64,000 bases of DNA from Alentia gelatinosa. Taxonomy: Eukaryota; Annelida; Polychaeta; Phyllodocida; Polynoidae. The translations under genes and the position numbers were made by a program. The stretch covers positions 7,593,124 through 7,657,123 of the forward strand of contig OX465584.1 in assembly GCA_950022655.1 (NCBI GenBank). Direction: 5' to 3'. Positions 22,907 to 35,183 of this stretch are shown piece by piece. The notes beneath the pieces are model-generated. The model did not search any database. It was given only the letters and a program-made list of their open reading frames with translations, and was not told the origin of the DNA. Within the stretch, counting starts at the first letter, position 1, and each line of letters begins with the position of its first letter.

Positions 22907-23195
22907 TTTATCTCACGCCTGGTATTTTCCCCATAGCCTTAACATTGGGAACCCGTATCCAATTCCCGTTTAGTATTTAGAAACAATTGTCGATGGGGTA
23001 ATACGTCATAAATGTTAGTCCCTTAATCAATCTGAAGGGTGAGATAAATTCAGAAACTTATTCAAGTTTACGGTCAGAGCTCGATCTTATCTTGTTTAGA
23101 GCGCTAGGGAATTCATATGGCTTTGATTTGTGAATTACTACTCGATTCAAACTCGATGGGATACGAGCTCTGACCTTTAACTTTCATATGTTTCC
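22907..23195 (-). mobile_element. Family A element (reverse)
   Basis: It opens TTTATCTCACGCCTGGTATT, and ends ACTTTCATATGTTTCC, the reverse of the ATAGAGGAAACC end. The internal palindrome tip is worn down. Confidence 0.75.
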
Positions 23196-23745
23196 ATTAC
23201 AATATACACCCATACCATAGCCTACACCTAGCTTTACATCCAAATATACACCCATACTTTAGCCTACATCTACCTTTACATCCAAATATATACCCATACT
23301 ATCAAGAAACGTCACGAAATTTTATACAATTGTTCTGTAGCAGAAGACAACGAATGCCATGAACTCTGAAATTGAGTGACATGTAGATTTTATCCTACCC
23401 CGTCACATGTTTTTAACTTCATACGTCACCTGTGGCATATAAATATTATATGGCATAGCCGTGGCATATAGTCACTCCATGTTAAGTATATTGAGATTTA
23501 TATGAAGGGTAGGATAATATAGCCTACACCTAACATTACATCCAAATATATACCCATACTATAGCCTACACCTAGCTTTACATCAAATATACCCATACTC
23601 TAGCCTACACCTAGCTTTACATCCAAATATACACCCATATTATAGCCTACACTTAGCTTTACATCCAAATATATATCCATACTATAGCCTACACCTAGCT
23701 TTACATCCAAATATTTACCCATACTATAGCCTACACCTAGTTTTA
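23196..23745. repeat. ~41-bp minisatellite split by a mobile element
   Basis: Units of TATAGCCTACACCTAGCTTT plus ACATCCAAATATATACCCATA repeat before 23283 and after 23521. The family B insertion between them is therefore younger than the array. Confidence 0.8.
23284..23521 (-). mobile_element. Family B element, copy 4, inside the minisatellite
   Basis: It contains TTTTATCCTACCCCGTCACA, GTGGCATATAAATATTATAT and GGGTAGGATAATAT, with a partial palindrome (AGCAGAAGACAACGAATGCC) on the left. Confidence 0.65.
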
Positions 23746-24646
23746 CATATTCACGTTCCCCAAATCCTGCTCTATTGCCTGTCTCTAGATTCCCGAAAAG
23801 CCCTGTTTTATTACCCACATCTAGCTTTACTATCTCTTTGCAACTTGGCACCCTTAGAAGCCTACACCAGGGACCTCCCTCGGGACTTCAGCAAGTATGT
23901 GTGACCTTTCAGCAAAAGCCTAGGCCGGCGTGTGTTGTATGCGGGTCGGGAACCTAAGCCACGCCCCCTCCGGCCCGCCACACCCAAGCCCGCCATTCTA
24001 AACCTATTACATCTTTGTTGGCCAAACCAAATCATCACTTAGGGTTGTGAGACCCCACCAACGCACGGCCCCATTGCGCATGTCCCGTGGGAAATCAGTT
24101 TGAGTTCCGGCCAACCTTCTAGCCTCTATTTTCGCCCACTAGCATATTGGCCGCGGCGAGTGCATGCATCGGCGGAGGAACGTCCACCGGGTCATGGGAG
24201 GTGTGATAGGGCAGGCGGCCACCTGGCGTATGAATATTTCATGGTGATTAGACCGAGCGGAGCTGGAAGAGAATGACCTTTGAACCCGGGGAGACGTAGG
24301 CGCGGCTAACCGGATTGGGCAGAAGGGAATGCAAATGGCTTACTTAACTAGGTTTGCTTGAAATCCACGTGCTGGGATTAATTATTCACCTTCCTGGAGC
24401 ACTAATGAAAGCAGAGAGTGGGAGGAGGCCAGGTTTTATATGCCACATCTGTGGAGAATCATGATTTACTGATAAAATCTGCGATTCCTGCTGGAAGTCG
24501 TCTGCCCGAAGGTGCAATCTCAGAGAGTTAGCGTCCTGATTTATTTATATGGCGGGAAAATAAAGAATGTCACAAGATCTTGAGAAATACTTTAGATGGC
24601 TTTTATCTTGAATTGAATCAACAGAAAACCCGCTTCCTATGAGTTA
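23746..24646. other. VGLUT intron 2, no exon seen
   Basis: Unique DNA, GC-rich at 23920-24330. The short frame at 23775-23957 carries no splice borders or known motif. Confidence 0.5.
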
Positions 24647-24928
24647 TTATAGAGGAAATCTATGGAAGTTTAGGGTCAGAGCTTGTATCTCATGGAGTTT
24701 GAATCGCGTAGTAATTCACAAAGGAAAGTCGCGTGAATTACGTAGCGATTCAAACTCGATGACATCGAGCTCTGACTCTAAACTAGAACAGGTTTCTGAA
24801 TTTATCTTCCCCTTTACATTGACTAGTTGGTTTGCATTTGTGACACAATCCCCATTGGATACGTTTCTTAAATTGGAAATGAGTTCCAAATATTAAGGCT
24901 ACAGGAAAAAATACCAGGGGTGAGATTA
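24647..24928 (+). mobile_element. Family A element
   Basis: It runs TATAGAGGAAATCTATGG to ACCAGGGGTGAGATTA, with palindrome arms GTAATTCACAAAGG and CGTGAATTACGTAGCG. Confidence 0.75.
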
Positions 24929-25153
24929 AGTAAAAACCCAGGATTCTATGTCAGAATCAAAAGATGATGGAAGATATTTTATTTGTAGATGGGTAGGTGA
25001 TTTCGTTGGATGAGGAATGAGAAATAACAATAAGGAATGTACAGGTGTGGTGAAAGTCACTGTTCTCCATCTCATTTAAACGCTACGTGATATTCACTCG
25101 TCTGTCGCCTCATTCATATCACCCGGCATCAAACTGGTGAAGAACGACAACTT

Positions 25154-25443
25154 TGCACCCCTTTCATAAGATCTCACACTCTCTAAGTCGTATTCTGTAC
25201 AAGGTTCTCACTACGCTCTATGGGAGAGGAATTCTTAACGAAATAGGCTTAGAGCCTTGAGAATCGACTGACCTGCCTCCCATGCTAAACAGGTACATCA
25301 GATTCCTATGATGATGTCACCTAGCGGGAATAGTGTACACCATGTACAGACATCCATATGATCAATAAAGAAATTTTGAAAAAAAACAAAAAAACAAACA
25401 GAATACCACTTAGAGAGTGCGAGATCTTATGAGAGGGGTGCAC
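25154..25443. mobile_element. Family N element, copy 2
   Basis: The ends TGCACCCCTTTCATAAGATC and GATCTTATGAGAGGGGTGCA pair. An A-rich stretch near 25378-25400 sits before the right arm. A fragment of family A2 (25075-25150) abuts the left end. Confidence 0.8.
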
Positions 25444-25734
25444 CTCGAACAAACCTTGTTGGTTTCTTCTTTATTATTATTTTTTTTTAATTATTTGGGG
25501 TACTGTAAGAGGGTACAATAGTTGACCTCTGCGTAGCAGATTTTCAGGCCACTTTTCACTTAACAGAGTAGCGAGAATGAGCATGGAACTATCCTTCATC
25601 TTTTTTTTCTTTTTTAAAAAATTGTATTTGCCCAAGAGGTACAATAAATGGCCTCTACCGAAGCAGATATTCTGGCCATCATCTGAACAAAACAAGGAGA
25701 ATGGACGGGAACAATCATCATCAAGATAAATATG
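25444..25734. repeat. Diverged ~130-bp tandem duplication with T-runs
   Basis: Two related blocks follow T-rich runs: GGTACAATAGTTGACCTCTG / GCAGATTTTCAGGCCA and GGTACAATAAATGGCCTCTA / GCAGATATTCTGGCCA. Confidence 0.55.
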
Positions 25735-26150
25735 TGATAAATTTATTATCCATCGTATACAAAGCTCCCATTGAAAATGTATGGGGACTCCGTAAAGCAC
25801 TACCCATTGTATAAAACTTGTCAGATACCATAACTGTGGTATACGGATTCACATCTGTGGTTTACGGCCTCCAAACCATGGTATACGGGAAAGATAGTCC
25901 CTTTTGCTATAGAGCAAAGAAATAGTTCCTATTGTTATACCCGCTAATATGGCAAGTACTGGGTTTGATTTATTAAAAAGATGGATAATAAATGCAACAA
26001 ACGATGATTTTGTGGACAGGCAGCTCTGTAAACCACTCGCGGTTGACCTCGTAATACACTCGCTAGCGCTCGTGTATTACTACGGGTCAACCTCTCGTGG
26101 TTTACGGCCGCCTGTCCACAAAACCATCGATTATTGTCTATATATACATT
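25735..26150. mobile_element. Family D element, copy 4 (fullest)
   Basis: It begins with the GGTATACGG/CCGTATACC-type module, then has palindrome arms GTAAACCACTCGCGGTTGAC and GGTCAACCTCTCGTGGTTTA with tip ACTCGCTAGCGCTCGTGTAT. It lies 326 bp before the terminal VGLUT exon. Confidence 0.75.
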
Positions 26151-26476
26151 GGATGAGATGATGAGGTACCACTGATAGAAGCGGAAGGCCTTGTAAGTCG
26201 GTTTACCATGAAATGGTTACTACATTCAAAGAAAATGACTTTTGTTGTTGCGCATGTAAACTAGATGTTGTAACCAGTGTAAGTCACTTTTGACTAATAA
26301 GTAGACCTTATAAATTTTTTATAACTGTACAAAGACCCGTTTTGGATTGCCAATGGGAGATTATTCCATGCATCCTTGTTTCTGAACAATGGGCTTCTCT
26401 TAAATCTTTAGGAATACGTATAGGAATATTCTCGCTAGTGTCTAATACTAATAGCATCTTCTCTTTCCCATTTCAG

Positions 26477-27043
26477 ACGATAAAAGAGTGGGAGACAGTG
26501 TTTCTGATCGCCAGTTTAATCCACTTCTCCGGAGTCATCTTCTATGGTATCTTCGCTTCGGGCGAGAAACAACCTTGGGCCGACCCTGACAACGACCTTT
26601 CACAGTCCGCGCCGCCCGCTGAGACCGACCCCTACGCCGGGCGACCGGACGGGGGCGACACCAAGATGGCCACCTACGGCTCGGTGGCGCCCCCGAACGG
26701 TGGACAGCATCAGCACCAGCCCATGACTCGCCAGGGGTCGCGCGGGCAGATGGGACCTCCCCCGCAACGTCCCCCGCCGCCTACCCCGCCCGCCGCCGGG
26801 CCTCCGGACCACGCCCAGCCCTACCACCGGAACCCGCACCAGCGCGAGCCGCCGCCGCAGCGTCCAGAGCCGCCGTACCGACCGGAACCGCAACGCCCCC
26901 CGCCGCCGATGATGATGCGTGCGCAGCCGCCGCCGCCGCCGTCGACGGAGCCCGGCGGTATGTTCCCGACGCGCGAGGAACTGGTACAGGTGGATGCCCG
27001 GGACCGCTACTTGAACGGCGACATCCGGGACCGTGACCTCTAA
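26477..27043 (+). CDS. VGLUT: Vesicular glutamate transporter, terminal exon with proline-rich tail
   Basis: This is the last coding exon, 188 codons plus TAA at 27041. The acceptor is TTTCCCATTTCAG/ACG and the phase is 0, after the Arg codon at 15316. Residues 1-37 ([20 protein letters not shown], then [14 protein letters not shown]) are the last membrane helix and the conserved SLC17 exit sequence. Residues about 38-165 form a cytoplasmic tail very rich in Pro, Gln, Arg and His, with [23 protein letters not shown] and a PPPPP run. The last 22 residues ([17 protein letters not shown]) resemble the acidic/tyrosine end of vertebrate VGLUTs in position. In mammals the VGLUT1 proline motifs bind endophilin SH3 domains, so a similar role is inferred. 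The exon is strikingly GC-rich. No frameshift is seen. Confidence 0.95.
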   Translation, partial: TIKEWETVFLIASLIHFSGVIFYGIFASGEKQPWADPDNDLSQSAPPAETDPYAGRPDGGDTKMATYGSVAPPNGGQHQHQPMTRQGSRGQMGPPPQRPPPPTPPAAGPPDHAQPYHRNPHQREPPPQRPEPPYRPEPQRPPPPMMMRAQPPPPPSTEPGGMFPTREELVQVDARDRYLNGDIRDRDL

Positions 27044-27099
27044 CCGCTGACCTTGACCTCTGATGACCCCTGACCCCTTGCCCCGGGGTTGTGTTTTGG

Positions 27100-27115
27100 T
27101 CAGCAGGTGGCGCTA
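27100..27115 (+). promoter_or_regulatory. CTCF-like motif after the VGLUT stop
   Basis: TCAGCAGGTGGCGCTA matches the CTCF core except for the first base. It points right, towards the opposite-strand motif at 27289. Confidence 0.4.
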
Positions 27116-27288
27116 CTAATATTAGACAGTAATCTGTTCAGCAATAGGGAATTTCCACCCAAGATGGGGTGGGCAGTAGAGGGGCACGCTAGGCCTATCG
27201 GGGGAAGCCATATATGTAATACACGATTGTAGAGAGGATATGTATCATGGACGTTAACCTCGGTTAGACGGGGAACGGAGCCATTGCA

Positions 27289-27302
27289 CTGCCCTCTAGT
27301 GG
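27289..27302 (-). promoter_or_regulatory. CTCF-like motif, opposite orientation
   Basis: On the minus strand it reads CCACTAGAGGGCAG, a full match to CCASYAGRKGGCRS, with GTG following as in strong vertebrate sites. Confidence 0.45.
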
Positions 27303-27340
27303 CAAGATCAGTTAACATGTTAATTTATTATTATAATTAG

Positions 27341-28200
27341 TTATGGTAAAATTATATAATGCTATGATGGTCAGTGCCACCTTTGTTGAGTTTTAGGGCG
27401 TTTTCTTAGATCACCGAGAGTTTGTCGCATATTGTTGTTATTATAGAAGACACCATGTGTTATGTTGGCCAATAAGTAAATATCATTCCAAAGCCGTAAT
27501 GTTAGCAAATAGAAGAAGGTATGTCATTAACTGAAAACTCTAACGGTAAACCAATAGTGTATATTCTTAAAGGAATGATGCTTATTTTCCTCCTAATATA
27601 TAATGTCCATAGTAAACACATAGAGAGTGTGTATCACCATCCCCGACGCATGCAGATATGTTGCATGCTTCAGATTGCAATAGCCGGCACATATGGAAAA
27701 ATAGTGCGTATGAAAACATAGTGCGTACCGAAATGAACTAATATCAGTACACCACCTGTCAAGAAAAGGTGGATAATAATAAATACAATATAGACTGGTT
27801 TTGGATAAAAGCGGTTTTGTGCTCCTCGGAGTTGCCACTGTGCAATATCCTTGCACGCGCTTGGATATTACTACGCGTTAAGGCCCCGGAGCATACGGCC
27901 GCTTGTATCTGAAACCAGTCAATGTTGTGTATTTACCTGGGGTTAACTATACAGAAAGGCAACTAGCTATCCATGAACCGAACCATACAGCTTCATCAAA
28001 ACCTAACAATGATATACATATTAAATGAATCTGAATAAGATACATTAAAAAAGGAAGCAGGAGGTCAGATATGAGGTAAATACAATATTCTACACTTATA
28101 TGGATTATACTTGATATAACAAACAGATAAAGTAGCATGACATTGCTTCCCTGTTATATAATCAATCGTCCCTCATAATGACATAGTCTGACCTGAATAA
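27341..28200. other. Intergenic; stray repeat unit and a hairpin
   Basis: One isolated unit of the 73-bp repeat (TAATGTCCATAGTAAACACA, then GAGTGTGTATCACC) lies at about 27590-27680. At 27765-27930 a hairpin with tip GCACGCGCTTGGATATTACT has the architecture of family D with different arms. No gene was seen. Confidence 0.5.
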
Positions 28201-29912
28201 ATTAAAAGATGATCATTTACGAGTCAAGATAAAGAAGAGATCTTAGAGTGCACCATAGGCTGTGGTGGTCTACCTGGTACTGGTCCCTATGCTGCATACC
28301 TGGGGGTCGTTGTATAAATCTATAACTATCGTTGGGGACGACAGTCCATGCGAACGAGGCCTCCACGGACGACCACTCGGGCGAGAGCTCGTTACGCGCG
28401 TTTGAATACCCCCGTCGTCCAAGAGGAGAACGATAATAGTCCATATTCTCGTTCAACCGACACAGATCGTTAGGCATGTGAGAGAGTTTTGGGGACATTC
28501 CCAACGAGGGTCTCATACTTAAGTGGTGCCACACCGTGGGAATTTTGGGAACTATCATTTCAGACATTATCCATTTTTTTTTTGAGTCCATAAAACATAT
28601 TTCAGCTGGTTTAAATCAATAAAAAAAAAATCCAATGAGGTGACTATGGACAATGTAGGCCACACCCCACCCCTTGATGATTTATAAAACTCAAATGGAC
28701 GATACCACGTGGATCGTCGGCTACAACTGTCCTTCGCCACGATACATTGAATCATCAAAACAGAACCCTCGTACGACATCTCCTTTGACCTTATACTCCC
28801 GTAGGCGTTAATTATAAAACGACCCCCTGATATCTGGTAGAGTACGCGTATTACTAACATGGAGGGTGGCTATTTCTAACGGCACCACTGCACACAATTA
28901 CTGTGAAATCACTTAGGATTCATTGTGCTACTCTAATTAATCTTGTGATGCTAATCATTGTAGTCCAGCGATGATTGTTTGCTGTCATTTTCTGTCAATA
29001 TCATAGATTCTATGGTCATCCTCGGATAGTTAATATTTCCAATTACCAAAATTAGAATTACGGAAAATATCATTGTAATAAAATCCAACAGGTGTGGATA
29101 TGAGATTTTGGGGGTGACACTAGAATGCTCGTGAACTTGATTAGATTGACAACAAACTGAGGTAAAAAGTTGATGTTCTCCATACAGATGTAGCTAGGTG
29201 GTGATGCTGGTATGTAGTATAGTATATAGGTGTAGTGAGTGTGTAGAGAATGGTACGTTACCATCAGCTTACGATGACCGAGGTTATCGGACAAGGGCGA
29301 TTCTGTGATTCTGACTGTTAACTATGTATCTATATCTATATATGTAAATGTTGTTTTTATTTTGCACGTTAACAGAGTCATGTTGATCGATAACTTATAA
29401 TGAAGATCATAATTATTTGTAAGTCTGTCAAAGTAGGTTATAAATACACCCACAGCAGCCTCCAAACTGCACCAGTTTGTTTTTGTCTGCGGTTAAGTAA
29501 AGCGGAGAAGGTGTGGTATCAGCTAAAGTGGCATTGTGTATCATATTAGTACATTTATATATAGGTATATATAATGTATATATACTTATATATATATGCA
29601 ATCGTCTTGTATAACCATCGATTGATGAGCAATATACTGTTTCCGATTTTCAACTAAATACCTTGTTCCTCAATGTAACGGGAAGAGACACCTGTAGGGG
29701 ATAGGAGGAACTAGTCTTCATGTGGGAATACTTTGAAAATGGATTAATTAGCGAGTAGACAAAGTTGTCAGTAGTCAGTGAAGATGACAGCAAATAGTGT
29801 GTCAGCTTGACTCGTAGAAATTGTAGTCGTAGATCTTGGTTTATATTCCCTGATACATTCTTCATCACGTGGTATGTTTTATTTCCGTTCATAATAAGCG
29901 GGGAAAGTAGTC
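28201..29912. other. Intergenic AT-rich DNA, no gene recognised
   Basis: The minus-strand frames at 28217-28860 are open for about 120 and 97 codons but show no family motif, and a T-run is shared between them. A patch of ATATAT occurs near 29560-29600. Otherwise unremarkable. Confidence 0.45.
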
Positions 29913-30182
29913 CCTGAGGGGGAGTTGCTCCCCGAATTGCAGATCACAGATTAGCAACGCGAGGTCAAAACCGTTGCTCCAGATTCTTCGCGGATCGCAT
30001 CATAACTATGTTGCCATCTATATTCAATTGAAAATCTAATGAACCTTTCACCTATATCACTGAAAATGTGGTGTTGTCAAAAGTAGCAATACAACCTGAA
30101 AGTAACCATACCACAAGACACGATCCGATATTACTGGAGCAAAGCTTTTCCCACATTTCTAGGAGCAACAAACCCCAGGGGC
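29913..30182. mobile_element. Family L element, copy 2
   Basis: GGGGGAGTTGCTCCCCG, GCAGATCACAGATTAGCAAC, CACGATCCGATATTACTGGA and GGAGCAACAAACCCCAGGG match copies 1 and 3. Confidence 0.7.
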
Positions 30183-33100
30183 TGGTCTGATGGCGAAGGG
30201 CAGAGAGGTGTGATGTGGCTTCCTACTTATCAATACTTTATGAAACTGCTGACAGTCGGACCATCTGGAGGATTGTTTCAGTAGACTTTTTCAATAGATA
30301 AAGTTTTTAACTACACTATCCTAAATTCCATTTTAACATTTATGTTCAATCATTTTGTATCCCTCTCTGGTGGACTAAGATAATAGAAAGGGTCACCAGG
30401 CACATGCAATAGGGGTACTGCATTTGTTCTGGTTATACAAAGGTCATCTAAATAAGTACTAGCAGACACAATATTTCTGTTCTGTCAGCAAAATTATTAA
30501 ATATTACCTACTGGCACAATTTTTTCTTCAGATAAAGTCCATAAAAAAAACCCATCTTGGTAAAACATAAAAAAAAAACATGAATTAATGAAGATTGAAA
30601 AAAAGAAAACATTCCATGATTGGCAAAAAATTCCTAAATAGGCTTACATCCAATGATAAAGAATATATTTCCATTACAATGATGTGGCCCGTTTTAATAT
30701 GTACCTCTGGTGTGGACATAGCTTTAGGTAGAGTATGTCACTGTTACATAACGCGTGGTTATCTAAGTGTTTTAATGAGACAAACTAATTACGTGGTCGA
30801 GCAATAAACGAAGGGGCATATGGACATTATTTTCTGTGATTTTCATTATTATTCCATTTGTATCAGGATTAGGTCGTAGCAAACTTTGTGCTGTCTCCAT
30901 AGCTGAGGTTTTTTCTCTCGAGTGGTACTGTGTTGTCATGCTAAGGCATTGGGAATGGGAAGGGACTATTTTGTGGGTTCCTAGAACCCACAACTATAGG
31001 TGACTCACCCCTGGGTGAGTGTATACTATATCTTGTGATTCAATGAGTTATTACTATAAGAGATAGACATGCCAGGTAGTGGTGTAATGTGTCAGTGGCA
31101 CGACTATTAACCCAAATACAATCTAGTTATTACAAAGAGAATACATATATATATATTATACATTAACATATAGAGTATATATATATCGTTATAGACTATC
31201 AAATGTAATGTTACCACACAACTACATGTGCTGTACACCCAACTAGAGACAAGACCCCCGCGTCGGAATGCTCAACATGATAACATGAACTCTTTTATTC
31301 GCATCTTAGAGGGCACGTATGTGTTATGATACTCCATAGACTAGCTAGTATAGGACACACCAAGTTGAAGTTACCTTTGTTGACAATTCTTTCATTTGGA
31401 ATTGTACTTGATATGTTCATATTACGATTCGTTGTTATTAGTCTAATATCCAGCCTGAAAGGGGCACTGTACTTGTGGCAATATGGTGGAGTAGCCCCCT
31501 TCCCCCCTCGGTGATTGAGAATAGGAGTCTTACTTAGCTTAGAATGAATTGGGGTAGTTCTCCATGGGTTTGCATTGTATAGACTGACGCCGTACATCAT
31601 CTTTATCTCCCACCTAAAAGAAGTAGTCTAAATGAGGTGTATATTGTACCTGGCTCGTAATATCACAGCATGATTATGAAACCGCACCCTGCTAGGAAGA
31701 TGTGTATTCATGGGCCACAAAAAAGTAGTGCCCCTAGATGAGTAGGAAATTCATGGGGAAGAGAAAGTAGTCCGTTTGTGGTTGTAGACAAGGTGTGTGG
31801 TATTTCACCATAAGATGGGTATGGTTCCTAGTCAGCCCTAAGCATCGTAGTTCACTCAGTATACATGGAATATCCAGCCTGTTGTTACATAAGCAAAGAT
31901 CTCACTGTAGATTAAACCAACTGATACAATAATTACATCTCTACAAAGTGTGTGGCAGCAAGATTTTCATCGCTCTTCACTTCGAAGCATTCAATGTGAT
32001 TTTTTTTTTCTCCAAGACAAATTTTGTGTATCCACTCGGAAACGTTCTAGTGCGTAAGATTACCAGGAAAACTCACAGAGTGGATAATCTGTAACATGTC
32101 TCGCTTCTAAAGGAGATTAGGCTATACATGATGTGCCAAGGGGCCAGGAATCAGGAAACAATGACTTGTTCATGGATTTTTGTTTCTAGTGTTCCTTTAG
32201 CACAGGGGACCCCAGCATGGTGAAAGTCAACGTATATCCTCTTCAAAGGGGCTTAATAAAAAAACTAAAATCAAATCAAAGAAATACTAGTGGTGAGAGT
32301 TGAGAGTACTCTATTGTAGAGAAACGCTAATTATTCAAGATGAATATTCATGACTATGTTTGTATGTGTGAAAACACGTACACATATATATATATAATAC
32401 AGTGAACATATATATAGTCCTGCGCCTAACGTTGTTGATGATAAATATTATCAATGTACAAACTCGTCCATGTTAAAAACACTGAGAGAAATTGAGAGTG
32501 GTTACTGTGAAACTATGTGAACATTCACTATGGGCCCACACTGGGATCAACCCATAGTTATGGTTGTATCGTCATTGTTGATGTTAAAGTGCAGAAAAAT
32601 GTGGTTGTAAACGGTGTTTTATTCAGGTCTGGCAAATACAAGCATAAAACCTACTATCGGAAGGCCAGATCTTCAGCAATAAACAAAGGCGATCATACCG
32701 GAAGGCCATGTACTAAGACAACAGAGCCATCCGACTCACCAAGTCACAGCATCCAAAACTCTATATCTAAGTATCAGTATATCATATTTTTACATATATA
32801 TATATATATATCAATATATAGCATGATGTATTATGATTGTATTTTTACTGGGCCTGTCCCCTAACTGATTTCAGGTCGTTATCAGGTGTAGGACTTGGTT
32901 CGGTGCATGTCGTAGTGCATATTTGAGGGCGGAGAACAGACACTGAGACACCGCCGGATGTGTTATGTAGCCTAGACCAATCACAATAAAACCCATGTCA
33001 GAACCCGGATGCCGCCTCGGAGTTTTACTTATCAGGACTATGATTGATCATTTATGAGAAGTTATTGATATTTATAATTAATAATATATGTAATTGATTG

Positions 33101-33283
33101 AGTAATAAGTCAATTATAGTGAATAATATATACTATTGTAAGATACTAGCGACTTCGTCGATTCATATTTGGCTAACGATTCCTAACTACCATCGTGCCC
33201 CCTAGCGGGTGAACGGGAAACCATCATTATCTTGTGGTAAACATTTCGTATGACACAGGTGTTTGAGCTGATCATCAGCGATC
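30183..33283. other. Intergenic AT-rich DNA, sparse; no gene recognised
   Basis: About 3.1 kb with little repeat content: short AT-dinucleotide patches at 31145-31190, 32378-32400 and 32795-32815, and a small CACCCCTGGGTGAGTG-type palindrome near 31005. The scattered frames of about 100 codons (31295, 32517) have no splice borders or motifs that I recognise. Confidence 0.45.
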
Positions 33284-33681
33284 CAGAGGAGGTGTGAAGC
33301 GTAGCGCCCCCTATAGGGAAACAACTTATATATGCGATCGCGGCAGGGGTTCAAGGCGCCACTTTTAAACCTGCCAGCAGAGGGGAAAGAGCTCTTGAGA
33401 ATGGACTGTGTGAGACTTGTAAGCCATAGCCTATGAGAAATAAGGCTGTATTCCACAACACCAAACAGCCATAAAACGTGGAGCTCTATTGAGCTCTATT
33501 GTGGTCTGGAGTACATTAGATATCACTCTATCAATATCTGAACTGATTTTTGATAGAGCTCTAACAGTTTGTATTTAGTAGCTGTTACTAGTTAGCCTAT
33601 TTTAGTATAGGAATCCACATTCAGCTGTCATTTGAGACCATGCCAAAACGATAGGGGGCGCTATGCTTCACACCTCCTCTG
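33284..33681. mobile_element. Family Q element, copy 1, with 9-bp target duplication
   Basis: The ends CAGAGGAGGTGTGAAGC and GCTTCACACCTCCTCTG are complementary, and pairing extends through GCGCCCCCTA. The direct repeat TCAGCGATC flanks it on both sides. Length is 398 bp. A 9-bp duplication with these ends suggests a non-autonomous Mutator-like element. Confidence 0.85.
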
Positions 33682-34129
33682 TCAGCGATCAGAACTATTT
33701 GGATTGACACCAACGAAATTTTGTGATCTCATTGCATTCTCTCAAGGAGAGGTGATCGGAAATCTACAGTTCTGAATTATATTTTCAGTACAGCTAGAAT
33801 CAAATTATCAGAACAGAAGTACATCTGTGCAGAGAAACACAATAAAATCGGCAGGATTCAGTTAAGTACTATTCAGAATCTCACTCTTGGGGCTCTTCAG
33901 TCTCCATGCATATGTCTGGTTCACTGTGTCTCTGTGTGCGAGAGACACTTCAAGCGGGTTCTACCAGAATCATAGTTGTTTAGATATAGTAGGTAATAAG
34001 AGAAAGGCCTACGATGGTAGGTGAAATGGAGGAGGTGTGGGTGGGTGGGTAAAAAAGATATGCGTGCATGTAGTGTGTGAGCAGAAGCGAGAATGAGGAG
34101 GAATGTTGAAGAGCGGCAATGGACGTAAG
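33682..34129. other. No gene seen
   Basis: Unique sequence between two mobile elements. Confidence 0.5.
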
Positions 34130-34560
34130 GAGATAGCCAGGAAGCCTGGCCAATATGCTCTCTCATATTAGGCCAGGTAACTTCCACCGTTTTTTCTGGT
34201 GCATTGCAAGATTGCATTCAGCTGGCAAAATCTGTTAGTTTTTAGAGAAATATTCTGATAAGTTATCTTTGATCTTTAGAAATGTTGTCATTACTTTATT
34301 TTGTATTGTCATTCATTGTAAAGAAGTGAAAATAAGTTATTTCGGGAATCTCGTGATGGCTGGTTCTTTCCCCTGCTGCCAATGACCAGGGAACCAACGA
34401 CAGGCGATACCTGTCCCATTGTTCATTGGGGCAGGGAACAGGTCCAACAAGGAGAGTGGTGCAGGGTTAAGACACCAGGGGGAGGCACAAATGTGGTGTG
34501 CAGTGAAGTGGGGAGACACCAGAGGGAGCAATGACCACCCCTGACCAGAGGGCATCAGAT
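34130..34560. mobile_element. Family V repeat, copy 3 (partial)
   Basis: GGAAGCCTGGCCAATATGC, TAGGCCAGGTAACTTCC and ATTTCGGGAATCTCGTGA match the 6.0-kb copy. It continues with a TTCATTGGGGCAGGGAAC block that recurs near 55420. Confidence 0.55.
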
Positions 34561-34581
34561 GAGCGGCAGAAAAGGCATTGT

Positions 34582-34858
34582 CATCTCAACTCTGGTATTT
34601 TTTCCCCATAGACTCAACATTTGTAACTCACACTCAATGCCAATGGATTATTTAGAAAAAGTACTCAATGGGAGATTATGTCACAAATGTTAGCCAATTA
34701 GTCAATATAAGGGGTGAGATAGATTCAGATACCTAATCAAGTTTATGGTCAGAGCTCGATCCCATCTTGTTTGAATCGCTACGCAATTCATGTGGCTTTG
34801 CCTTGTGAATTACCGTGCAATGGGATCAAGTTCTGACCCTAAACATTTATAGGTTTCC
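34582..34858 (-). mobile_element. Family A element (reverse)
   Basis: TTTTCCCCATAGACTCAACA, GTGAGATAGATTCAGATACC, tip TTCATGTGGCTTTGCCTTGT, ending CATTTATAGGTTTCC. Confidence 0.75.
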
Positions 34859-35183
34859 TTAATATTTTCCTAATTAAGTTTACCAGGATGCCAATAGAAT
34901 TATGACTTTCGAACAGAATTTACCCTAAAAGAACTAAACTTTCTAATCAACACTATACCCATCATAAAAAGTCTGTTCACAGCATAATAATTTTTGTTTA
35001 CATATGTTTACATTCCGCATATACAAGTCTCTTTGGGAGAAAATAATTTTGTCCTATTTGGTATTATATATACGCCTCATTCTGTACGTATCCTGTGCTA
35101 GGTCAGTTGGAGTTATGTATATGCATATTTACACCACTGTCCAACCATTCCGATATCTCCACCTAGGGGACACCACTTGGCAT
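34859..35183. other. No gene seen
   Basis: Unique AT-rich DNA up to the target duplication of the next element. Confidence 0.5.

Larger units (their letters stand above)
27044..27340 (+). other. Probable 3' untranslated region of VGLUT
   Basis: Non-repetitive sequence after the stop, GC-rich at first. It includes two CTCF-like motifs. No clear AATAAA occurs before about 27775, so the transcript end is not placed. Confidence 0.5.

Noticed and set aside
26600..26893. Minus-strand Arg/Gly-rich frame of 97 codons
   Set aside because: Shadow of the GC-rich proline tail of the VGLUT terminal exon.
28217..28860. Two adjacent minus-strand frames (124 and 97 codons)
   Set aside because: No shared motif with any family I know, no splice-site support, and a low-complexity T/A run at their junction.
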